Shown: piece by piece, positions 1 through 5,245 of the stretch
Layout of the letters: each line of letters begins with the position of its first letter
Numbering within the stretch: position 1 is the first letter of the stretch
From: an uncultured Desulfobacca sp.
Lineage (GTDB): Bacteria; Desulfobacterota; Desulfobaccia; Desulfobaccales; Desulfobaccaceae
Length of the DNA stretch: 8,496 nt
Direction of reading: 5' to 3'
NCBI GenBank assembly: GCA_937958145.1
Contig: CALGOE010000029.1
Coordinates: forward strand, 1 to 8,496
Notes under the pieces: generated by a model
What the model saw: only the letters and a program-made list of their open reading frames with translations
Databases searched by the model: none
What the model was told of the DNA's origin: nothing
Program-made: the position numbers and the translations under genes

Positions 1-2
1 TG

Positions 3-746
3 CGGCTGACGCTGCCGCCGGCCGAGGTCGAAGCAGCCAGACAAGCGTTGGCCGCCCAGAGCCGCGCCCATAACCTCTGGGTGGCCCTGGCTCCCGGCAG
101 CGGCCACCCCCTGAAGAATTGGCCCCTGGCCCATTATCTGGAGCTGGCTGACTACCTGGTGCAGCACCAACGGGCTGACGTCTGGTGGCTCCTGGGTCCG
201 GCCGAAGCCCATCTCAGGGAACAGATATGGTCCAGCGTTGCCCACGACCCCGGTCAGCACCTTTTGGCCGACCTGCCTTTGATCCAGGTGGCCGCCTTTC
301 TCAGGCACATGCACCTCTATGTGGGCAATGACAGCGGTCTCACCCACTTGGCTGCGGCCGTGGGCGTGCCGCGGGTGGCGGCTCTTTTTGGGCCTTCGGA
401 TCCGATCGTGTGGCAACCGCCGGGAGCCGTCGTCCTAACCTCAGCCAAGCCCTGCGCCCCGTGCAGCTGGAATCGGACGATCTCCTGCCCGGAGCCGGTT
501 TGTTTAATGGATTTGACCCCAGCCCAGGTTCGCCGCGGCCTGGCGCCGCTCTTGGACAGGACTGAGCAGGTCAAGACTGAGTCATCCCCCTGCTCACTTC
601 AAATGACGACGATCCAACAGGACCCGCACCACCCCGCCGATGACCACACCCAGACCCATGAGACCGACGAGCAGGTAGATGGGACTCTGAAAATAGTATC
701 CGGCCCCCAGGCCGATTATAGCCACGAGGATAAAAAACCAGAGTAA
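3..746 (+). CDS. Glycosyltransferase family 9 (LPS heptosyltransferase-like), C-terminal part, cut by left edge
   Basis: The reading frame is open from the first bases, so the N-terminal Rossmann half lies outside the window. A TTG at 48 is only an internal codon. Visible GT9 hallmarks are the APGSG...KNWP segment (about 90-125), which is the start of the C-terminal nucleotide-sugar binding domain; GNDSGLTHLAAAVGVP (324-371); the LFGPSDP...W segment that follows; and a late four-Cys CAPC...C....C block (453-503) seen in many heptosyltransferase-like GT9 proteins. The family transfers ADP-heptose or a related sugar to LPS inner core at the cytoplasmic face of the inner membrane. The domain normally ends near 560-570. 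The frame then runs on for about 60 residues to the TAA at 744-746 as a very polar Asp/His/Gln/Thr-rich tail that is antisense to the gene at 594-788, so the tail may be non-functional. The exact acceptor cannot be told from this fragment. Confidence 0.9.
   Translation, partial: RLTLPPAEVEAARQALAAQSRAHNLWVALAPGSGHPLKNWPLAHYLELADYLVQHQRADVWWLLGPAEAHLREQIWSSVAHDPGQHLLADLPLIQVAAFLRHMHLYVGNDSGLTHLAAAVGVPRVAALFGPSDPIVWQPPGAVVLTSAKPCAPCSWNRTISCPEPVCLMDLTPAQVRRGLAPLLDRTEQVKTESSPCSLQMTTIQQDPHHPADDHTQTHETDEQVDGTLKIVSGPQADYSHEDKKPE
563..596. repeat. 8-bp perfect inverted repeat at the stop of the small membrane gene
   Basis: TGAGCAGG at 563-570 and CCTGCTCA at 589-596 are perfect complements separated by 18 bases. 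The right arm contains the complement of the small gene's TGA stop (594-596). There is no T-run on either side, so a classical intrinsic terminator is not supported. It may still fold in the convergent 3' ends of the glycosyltransferase and small membrane gene transcripts. Confidence 0.35.
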
Positions 747-788
747 CCGTTTCTGCAGAACACGCAACTGCGTCTGAGGTGGAACCAT
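594..788 (-). CDS. Small two-helix inner-membrane protein, unrecognised
   Basis: A 64-residue product with a basic N-terminus (residues 1-18, including Arg9, Lys13 and Arg14), a first hydrophobic helix at about 15-32 (WFFILVAIIGLGAGYYF), a short Gln-Ser-Pro turn, and a second helix at about 37-57 rich in Gly, Val and Leu. It ends in a basic Asp-Arg-Arg-His-Leu-Lys tail. By the positive-inside rule both ends should face the cytoplasm. I chose the ATG at 788 because GAGG sits 6 bases upstream (795-798). The open frame continues upstream to 884, but that part overlaps the promoter at 835-862. The gene lies tail-to-tail with the glycosyltransferase and overlaps its frame by 153 bases in codon register. 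I do not recognise a family. Hydrophobicity, ribosome binding site and promoter together make it a likely real gene. Confidence 0.65.
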   Translation of the reverse strand: MVPPQTQLRVLQKRLLWFFILVAIIGLGAGYYFQSPIYLLVGLMGLGVVIGGVVRVLLDRRHLK

Positions 789-834
789 GTTAACCCTCTC
801 TGTGCAGACCTGAACTATGATCCGAGCATACCTG

Positions 835-862
835 ATTTTAATTGTTTCTGGACAATTCTCAA
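835..862 (-). promoter_or_regulatory. Sigma70-like promoter of the small membrane gene, with dyad operator candidate
   Basis: On the minus strand TTGAGA (862-857), a 16-base spacer and TAAAAT (840-835) match the sigma70 consensus at 5/6 and 5/6. Transcription would start near 828, leaving a leader of about 40 bases before the ATG at 788. The spacer is filled by a perfect dyad, AATTGT-N6-ACAATT (840-857), positioned where a bound repressor would block RNA polymerase. Confidence 0.5.
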
Positions 863-929
863 CCCATAATCGGCAGAAAAGCAAGGGCGAGGGCCGGAGG
901 GTTCCAAGAGGGGGGAAGACAGGCTGGCA

Positions 930-967
930 GGGAAAAAGAAAAAGCCGAGGGTTTGCACCCCCGGCTT
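930..967 (-). terminator. Intrinsic terminator of the hsp20 gene
   Basis: Read on the minus strand, a 10-base arm at 967-958 pairs with 951-942 around a 6-base loop, with one mismatch (A948 opposite C961). It is followed directly by TTTCTTTTT (941-933). It begins 26 bases after the hsp20 stop codon and separates hsp20 from the small membrane gene further downstream. Confidence 0.85.
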
Positions 968-992
968 GACCGATGGCGGAGTTTAGGGCCGA

Positions 993-1439
993 TTATTCGG
1001 CCTTGATCTCGATGGGTTTGGCTTTGGCCTCTTCTTTTTTCGGGCAGGTGATGGTCAGAACGCCCTGTTTGTAGGAAGCCTCAATTTTGTCAGCATCTAC
1101 CGCCACCGGCAACCGCAGGCTGCGGCTGAAGGCACCGTAGCTGCGCTCCACCAGGTGATAGTTTTCCTCTTTTTCCTCCCGTTCGGTCTTCTTTTCCCCT
1201 TTGATGGTCAAGATATCGCCGGACAGGGAGATATCGATATCCTTGGCTTCCATGCCCGGCACTTCGGCCTTGACCACGATTTTGTCGGCGGTCTCGGAGA
1301 CATCCACCGACGGCAGCCAGGTGCCTTCCACCGGCCGCAGGGCCTTGCGGCCGCTGCCGAAATAATCATCCCAGAGGCGGTCCATTTCACTGCGCAGGCG
1401 AGTAATTTCCCGGAAAGGTTTCCATTCCATGATATCCAT
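993..1439 (-). CDS. Hsp20 family small heat-shock protein (alpha-crystallin domain)
   Basis: A 148-residue ATP-independent holdase chaperone that binds unfolding proteins in the cytoplasm and hands them to DnaK/ClpB-type machines. The N-terminal arm (about 1-40, MDIMEWKPFREI...) is the usual variable region. The alpha-crystallin domain follows from about 43 (LPSVDVSETADKIVV) to about 135. It includes the VPGMEAKDIDI strand region (60-70), YGAFSRSLRLP (101-111) and GVLTI (126-130). The C-terminal Ile-Glu-Ile (143-145) is the I-x-I anchor used for oligomer assembly. The length is typical. I chose the ATG at 1439 because a GGAGG lies 9 bases upstream (about 1449-1453). The frame runs further upstream to 1508, but that part overlaps the promoter. 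The gene is monocistronic, with its own promoter and terminator. Confidence 0.95.
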   Translation of the reverse strand: MDIMEWKPFREITRLRSEMDRLWDDYFGSGRKALRPVEGTWLPSVDVSETADKIVVKAEVPGMEAKDIDISLSGDILTIKGEKKTEREEKEENYHLVERSYGAFSRSLRLPVAVDADKIEASYKQGVLTITCPKKEEAKAKPIEIKAE

Positions 1440-1479
1440 AAGGTGCTCCCTCCTGTGATAAATTTCCTTTTTGCCTGTC

Positions 1480-1508
1480 AAATTAATGACGCTCTGCCGC
1501 CTTGTCAA
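1480..1508 (-). promoter_or_regulatory. Candidate sigma70-type promoter of hsp20
   Basis: On the minus strand a perfect TTGACA (1508-1503) is followed after exactly 17 bases by TAATTT (1485-1480), a weak 3/6 match to TATAAT. A second TTGACA at 1481-1476 has no good -10 partner. The very AT-rich stretch 1521-1563 lies upstream and could act as an UP-element. I see no CIRCE element, and no convincing sigma32 pair, although a C-rich CCCCCACT element (minus strand, about 1518-1511) lies just upstream of TTGACA. Confidence 0.4.
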
Positions 1509-1629
1509 GAGTGGGGGAAGAAAAAATGTAAAAAATATTTATTGCTAAAATTCAACAATTTTTATGGCTTTCCTTCTTGTCATGGGGGGGTCAGCCCCTG
1601 GGCCTCGCTTCCCCAGACGGGAAAAGTTC

Positions 1630-1658
1630 TTGAATAAAGTCGGCATTGATGATATGAA
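1630..1658 (+). promoter_or_regulatory. Candidate pyrB promoter
   Basis: TTGAAT (1630-1635), a 17-base spacer and TATGAA (1653-1658) form a moderate sigma70-like promoter (4/6 and 4/6). It would start transcription near 1665 and give a leader of about 108 bases that contains the attenuator hairpin at 1727-1757. The motif TGAATAAAG occurs twice, at 1631-1639 and 1655-1663, with a 24-base period, overlapping both promoter boxes. This could be a regulator site or chance. Confidence 0.3.
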
Positions 1659-1690
1659 TAAAGCCGTTTACTAACAACTGGTGATAAGTC

Positions 1691-1786
1691 ATGGTCTGGC
1701 GAACGGACTGGCATAGGCGCGAACGTACCTCCTTTGATGACAAAGGGGGTTTTTTTTGGATCGGAGGGGAGGGTGCAGACAGTTGA
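1691..1786 (+). CDS. Possible pyrB leader peptide ORF spanning the attenuator
   Basis: ATG at 1691 opens a 31-codon frame that reads through the terminator hairpin, including Phe-Phe-Trp from the T-run. It stops with TGA at 1784-1786, overlapping the pyrB start by 14 bases in another frame. GGTGA (1680-1684) stands 6 bases upstream as a possible ribosome binding site. The arrangement resembles the E. coli pyrBI leader, whose ORF also traverses the attenuator so that the closeness of ribosome and polymerase decides termination. Whether this ORF is translated is unknown. It is too short for codon statistics, and its start site is only moderate. Confidence 0.3.
   Translation: MVWRTDWHRRERTSFDDKGGFFWIGGEGADS
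1727..1757 (+). terminator. Intrinsic terminator / attenuator ahead of pyrB
   Basis: ACCTCCTTTG (1727-1736) pairs with CAAAGGGGGT (1741-1750) over all 10 positions (one U-G wobble) around an ATGA loop. It runs directly into eight consecutive T residues (1750-1757). No plus-strand gene ends upstream within about 980 bases, so the hairpin cannot be a gene terminator and most likely attenuates the pyrB transcript. A smaller hairpin, GTCTG-GCGAA-CGGAC (1694-1708), precedes it and could be a pause hairpin. I see no PyrR-binding consensus. Confidence 0.8.
1763..1775 (+). promoter_or_regulatory. pyrB: Ribosome binding site and GTG start of pyrB
   Basis: GGAGG at 1763-1767 lies 5 bases before GTG at 1773-1775. 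This favours the GTG over the in-frame TTG at 1734, which lies inside the terminator hairpin and has no Shine-Dalgarno sequence. The preceding hairpin arm (CCTCC, 1728-1732) is exactly complementary to this GGAGG. Confidence 0.7.
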
Positions 1787-2735
1787 GGCCCAAGGCCTGA
1801 GGTTCCGGCGCAAAGACCTTTTGGGGTTGGCAGACCTGAGTCGGGCGGAAATCCAGGCGATTCTGAACACGGCGGTGTCATTTCAGGAGATTGCGACCCG
1901 CAGTATCAAAAAGGTGCCCACCTTGCGGGGCAAAACGGTGATCACGCTCTTTTATGAGCCCAGCACGCGGACGCGCACGTCCTTTGAAATCGCCGCCAAG
2001 CGCCTGAGCGCCGATACCGTCAATCTGACGGTGGCGGCCAGCAGCGCGGTCAAGGGCGAGACGCTCATTGATACGGCCAAAAACCTGGAGGCCATGGCGC
2101 CGGACATTATCATTATCCGCCATGCCTGCAGCGGTGCCCCCCATCTGCTGGCCTCGCGTCTTCACAGCAGCGTGGTCAATGCCGGGGATGGCCTGCACGA
2201 GCATCCGACTCAGGGTTTGCTGGACCTGCTGACGGTCTGGGAGGCCAAAGGCCGCCTGGACGGCCTCAAGATTGCCATCATTGGCGATATTGCCCACTCC
2301 CGGGTGGCCCGTTCCAATATTCACGGCTTCCGGACCATGGGGTCACGGGTGGTGGTGGCCGGGCCCCAGACCATGCTGCCGCCGTATCTGGCGGAGCTGG
2401 GTATGGAAGTGACGTATTCTCTGGCCGAAGCCGTGGCCGACGCCGATGTTATCATGATGCTTCGTCTCCAACTGGAGCGCCAGGGACAGATGTTTTTCTC
2501 CACCCTCCGGGAATATTCCCGGTTTTTCGGGCTTAATACCGAGCATCTGAAGCTGGCCAAGCCCGACGCCCTGGTCATGCACCCCGGTCCATTGAACCGC
2601 GGGGTGGAAATTGCCCCCGAAGTGGCCGATGGGTTGCAATCGGCCATCCTGCGGCAGGTTACCAACGGCGTGGCCGTCCGCATGGCCGTCTTATATCTTT
2701 TGAGTGGAGGTGAGGCCAGTGGGACTGCTGCTTAA
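1773..2735 (+). CDS. pyrB: Aspartate carbamoyltransferase catalytic chain
   Basis: Catalyses carbamoyl phosphate + L-aspartate to N-carbamoyl-aspartate, the committed step of cytoplasmic UMP synthesis. With the GTG start the product is 320 residues, close to the usual 305-315. The N-terminal carbamoyl-phosphate domain carries STRTRTSFE (64-72), the SSAVKGET loop (90-97, Lys94) and RHACSG (117-121 region). HPTQGLLDL (144-152) follows. The aspartate domain carries GDIAHSRVA (171-179), a mobile loop with MLRLQLER (229-236), and MHPGPLNRGVE (269-279). All expected catalytic signatures are present, so the enzyme should be active. No regulatory chain (pyrI) is adjacent, since pyrC follows at once with a 17-base overlap. 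This fits the class of catalytic subunits that work without PyrI or with PyrC. Expression is probably governed by the attenuator at 1727-1757. Confidence 0.97.
   Translation: MQTVEAQGLRFRRKDLLGLADLSRAEIQAILNTAVSFQEIATRSIKKVPTLRGKTVITLFYEPSTRTRTSFEIAAKRLSADTVNLTVAASSAVKGETLIDTAKNLEAMAPDIIIIRHACSGAPHLLASRLHSSVVNAGDGLHEHPTQGLLDLLTVWEAKGRLDGLKIAIIGDIAHSRVARSNIHGFRTMGSRVVVAGPQTMLPPYLAELGMEVTYSLAEAVADADVIMMLRLQLERQGQMFFSTLREYSRFFGLNTEHLKLAKPDALVMHPGPLNRGVEIAPEVADGLQSAILRQVTNGVAVRMAVLYLLSGGEASGTAA
2706..2721 (+). promoter_or_regulatory. pyrC: Ribosome binding site choosing the pyrC GTG start
   Basis: GGAGGTG (2706-2712) lies 6 bases before the GTG at 2719. Two further in-frame GTG codons (2704, 2710) sit before or inside this Shine-Dalgarno sequence and are therefore poor starts. 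The site lies within the last codons of pyrB, which suggests translational coupling. Confidence 0.7.
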
Positions 2736-4002
2736 AGACGGGCTGGTGGTGGACCCGGCCCAGGACCTTGAGGCTGTCTGTGATCTCCTCATTGCCGGCG
2801 GCCGTATCAGCCGGCTGGCCCCGGCGGGGACCATACCGGCGGAGGGGCATCAGGTCCAGGATTGCCGGGGCTTGGTGATCTGTCCCGGCTTCATTGATAT
2901 GCATGTGCATCTGAGGGAGCCGGGGCAGGAATACAAAGAAACCATCGCCACCGGCGGCAGGGCCGCAGCCGCCGGCGGTTTTACCGCCGTGGCCTGCATG
3001 CCCAACACGCAGCCGGTCAACGACACCGCCGCGGTGACCCGCTTCATTCTGGAACAGGCCGACAGGGCCAAACAGGTGCGGGTGTATCCAGTTGCCGCCG
3101 TCTCCCAGGGCTCCCAGGGCAAGATCTTGGCAGAGTATGGCGAACTCAAGGCCGCCGGCGCAGTCGCCCTCTCCGACGACGGCCGGCCGGTGGCCAACGC
3201 CCAGCTCATGCGCCGGGCTCTGGAATACGCCCATACCTTTGGTTTGCTGGTCATCAGCCATGCCGAAGACCTGGACTTGGCCGGCAACGGCGTCATGCAC
3301 GAAGGGTTGGTGTCCGTGCAGATGGGGCTGCGGGGCATCCCGGCCGCGGCCGAGACCGTGGCGGTCTTCCGGGATTGCGAATTGGCCCGGCTCACCGGCG
3401 CCCGCCTGCATATTGCCCACGTCAGTACTGCCGGAGCGGTAGAAGTGATCCGTTGGGCCAAAGTCCGGGGCGCCCCGGTCACCGCCGAGACCGCGCCCCA
3501 TTATTTCTCCCTGACGGACGAGGCCGTGCGCGGCTTCAACACCAACGCCAAGATGAATCCACCCTTGCGCCCGGCCGCCGATGTCGCGGCCATCAAGCAG
3601 GGTCTGGGCGATGGCACCCTGGACTGCATCGCCACCGACCATGCCCCCCACAGCGTCCTGGAAAAAGAGGTGGAGTTCGACCAGGCCGCCAATGGCATCA
3701 TCGGCCTGGAGACGGCGGTGGGCTTGAGCCTTAAGCTGGTGCAGGAGGGGGTGTTGACGTTGAGGCAGATGGTGGCGTCACTGAGCACCCACCCCGCCCG
3801 CATCCTGGGTGTTGGAGGCGGCACCCTGCAGGAGGGCCAGCCGGCGGATATTACTGTCCTGGACCCGAACCGGCCTTGGACCGTGGACGTCGAACAGTTT
3901 CAGTCCAAAAGCCGCAACTCCCCTTTCCACGGCTGGCAATTGCCCGGCCGGGCGGTCATGACGCTGGTGGCAGGGGAAATACGTTATCGCCATAACACCT
4001 GA
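2719..4002 (+). CDS. pyrC: Dihydroorotase, multifunctional-complex type
   Basis: Converts N-carbamoyl-aspartate to dihydroorotate, the third step of UMP synthesis. The product is 427 residues and has the amidohydrolase layout: a short N-terminal beta domain (MGLLLKDGLVVDP...), a TIM barrel, and a C-terminal return to the beta domain (GQPADITVLDP). Metal and catalytic residues of the Bacillus/Aquifex-type enzyme are visible. His62 and His64 are in IDMHVHLREPG (59-69), Asp153 is in LSDDG, His181 in SHAED, His234 in HIAHVS, and Asp307 in ATDHAPH (305-311). The substrate-binding MPNTQP is at 94-99. No essential residue is missing, so this is an active enzyme rather than an inactive PyrC-like partner, though it could still assemble with PyrB as in Aquifex. 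It overlaps pyrB by 17 bases and is followed after 20 bases by the DUF362 gene. Confidence 0.97.
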   Translation: MGLLLKDGLVVDPAQDLEAVCDLLIAGGRISRLAPAGTIPAEGHQVQDCRGLVICPGFIDMHVHLREPGQEYKETIATGGRAAAAGGFTAVACMPNTQPVNDTAAVTRFILEQADRAKQVRVYPVAAVSQGSQGKILAEYGELKAAGAVALSDDGRPVANAQLMRRALEYAHTFGLLVISHAEDLDLAGNGVMHEGLVSVQMGLRGIPAAAETVAVFRDCELARLTGARLHIAHVSTAGAVEVIRWAKVRGAPVTAETAPHYFSLTDEAVRGFNTNAKMNPPLRPAADVAAIKQGLGDGTLDCIATDHAPHSVLEKEVEFDQAANGIIGLETAVGLSLKLVQEGVLTLRQMVASLSTHPARILGVGGGTLQEGQPADITVLDPNRPWTVDVEQFQSKSRNSPFHGWQLPGRAVMTLVAGEIRYRHNT

Positions 4003-4022
4003 GCAAAATAAGGGAGCCGCTT

Positions 4023-5135
4023 ATGGCCAGCCAAGTCTTCTTTTTTGATTTCCGGGTGACCACGAAGGACACCAATTTTAAAAAATTCGGGCGCCTGTTG
4101 GAGGCGGTGGATCTGCAGGGGATCGTCCGCCGTAAGAAAAAACGGCCGTTGGTGGCCATCAAACTGCATTTTGGCGAAAAGGGCAACACCAGCTTTATCC
4201 GCCCCATCTATGTGCGCCAGGTGGTGGACAGGCTTTGGGAGTACGGGGCCCGGCCGTTCCTCACCGATGCCAACACCGTCTATGTGGGCACCCGGTCGGA
4301 CGCGGTCAGCCATTTGAGCACCGCCATTGAAAACGGCTTTGCCTACGCCGTGGTCAACGCCCCCCTGGTCATTGCCGACGGCCTGCGGGGGAGCGCCGAA
4401 GTGGAAGTGGAGATCAACCAGGAGATCTTCCAGTCGGTCTTCCTCGGCGAGGCCATTGTCGAAGCCGAGGCGCTGGTAAGCTTGGCCCACTTTAAACTCC
4501 ACGAGCTTTCCGGCTTCGGCGGCGCCATCAAAAACGTCGGTATGGGCTGCGCCTCCCGCCACGGCAAATTGGCCCAGCATTCCAATATCGCCCCCCGGGT
4601 CAATCAGAAGAAATGCACCGGCTGCGGCGATTGCATTGCCCATTGTGCCCAGGAGGCCATCCGCCTGGAGGCCGAGAAGGCGGTCATCGACCCGGCCAAG
4701 TGCGTGGGCTGCGCCGAATGCATCCTCACCTGTCCGTACGGCAACATCGAAATCCAGTGGAATGAATCCATCCCCGTTTTCCTGAAAAAGATGGTGGAAT
4801 ATACTTACGGAGTGCTCAAGGACAAGCGCGACCGGGTAGTCTTTGTCAATTTTATCAACCAGGTCTCCCCGGCTTGTGACTGCTATGGCCACAACGACAT
4901 GCCCATCATCGGCGACGTGGGTATTGTCGCTTCCCGGGATATCGTTGCCCTGGACCAGGCCTCTGCCGACCTGGTGAACCAGAGCCCCGGCCACCCGGGG
5001 TCCTGCCTCAAGGACACCTCCCCGGGCAGCGACAAGTTCCGGGATGTGTACCCCCAGATTGATTGGGAGATCCAACTGGATTATGCCCAGCAACTGGGCC
5101 TGGGCCAGCGGGCCTATGAATTGATCAAAATATAA
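4023..5135 (+). CDS. DUF362 family protein with two [4Fe-4S] ferredoxin clusters
   Basis: A 370-residue iron-sulfur protein. The N-terminal part (about 1-190) matches the DUF362 fold, with the VAIKLHFGEKGNTSFIRP segment (44-61), TDANTVYVGTR (81-91) and the conserved LAHFKLHELSGFGGAIKN region (154-171). A bacterial 2[4Fe-4S] ferredoxin insert follows, with cysteines 198, 201, 204, 208 and 227, 230, 233, 237, both in CxxCxxCxxxC spacing. The end of the DUF362 domain carries SPACDCYGHNDMPIIGDVGI (282-301). No signal peptide or membrane helix is seen, so it is cytoplasmic. The biochemical role of the family is unsettled, and electron transfer is inferred from the clusters alone. AAGGGAG lies 6 bases before the ATG. 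The 20-base gap to pyrC makes it the third operon gene, and a terminator follows at 5207. A link to pyrimidine redox chemistry, for example dihydroorotate oxidation, is speculation. Confidence 0.9.
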   Translation: MASQVFFFDFRVTTKDTNFKKFGRLLEAVDLQGIVRRKKKRPLVAIKLHFGEKGNTSFIRPIYVRQVVDRLWEYGARPFLTDANTVYVGTRSDAVSHLSTAIENGFAYAVVNAPLVIADGLRGSAEVEVEINQEIFQSVFLGEAIVEAEALVSLAHFKLHELSGFGGAIKNVGMGCASRHGKLAQHSNIAPRVNQKKCTGCGDCIAHCAQEAIRLEAEKAVIDPAKCVGCAECILTCPYGNIEIQWNESIPVFLKKMVEYTYGVLKDKRDRVVFVNFINQVSPACDCYGHNDMPIIGDVGIVASRDIVALDQASADLVNQSPGHPGSCLKDTSPGSDKFRDVYPQIDWEIQLDYAQQLGLGQRAYELIKI

Positions 5136-5206
5136 GCAGGGTTGGAGATGCAGCGGGATTCTGCGGGCGGTCGGCCTGTCCGGGATTGACCTGCGGCACC
5201 AGCCAC

Positions 5207-5245
5207 AGGCGGGAAGGGCATCGGCACCTCCCGCCTTTTTCTTTT
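5207..5245 (+). terminator. Intrinsic terminator of the pyrB-pyrC-DUF362 operon
   Basis: AGGCGGGA (5207-5214) and TCCCGCCT (5229-5236) form a perfect 8-bp stem, extendable by two G-C pairs past a bulged A. The stem runs into TTTTTCTTTT (5236-5245). It lies 72 bases after the DUF362 stop codon. Confidence 0.88.

Noticed and set aside
1440..1508. N-terminal extension of Hsp20 to 171 residues
   Set aside because: It overlaps the TTGACA promoter and the ribosome binding site. The ATG at 1439 is preceded by GGAGG at good spacing and gives the usual length.
1155..1637. 160-codon open frame on the plus strand over hsp20
   Set aside because: Shadow of the Hsp20 gene, running on through its promoter region with low-quality composition.
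1591..1692. Possible 33-residue minus-strand peptide beginning with ATG at 1692
   Set aside because: The sequence looks mildly protein-like, but there is no Shine-Dalgarno sequence before the ATG and it runs antisense to the pyrB promoter. Evidence is too thin to call a gene.
1727..1757. Reading the hairpin before pyrB as the terminator of an upstream plus-strand gene
   Set aside because: No plus-strand coding gene ends between 746 and 1727, so attenuation of pyrB (or termination of a short leader RNA) fits better.
1734..1772. Upstream TTG start for pyrB adding 13 residues
   Set aside because: The TTG lies in the terminator stem and the extra residues are encoded by the hairpin and T-run. 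The GTG at 1773 has a proper ribosome binding site and gives normal length.
2659..3651. 330-codon open frame on the minus strand
   Set aside because: Antisense shadow of pyrC, where all dihydroorotase catalytic residues lie on the plus strand.
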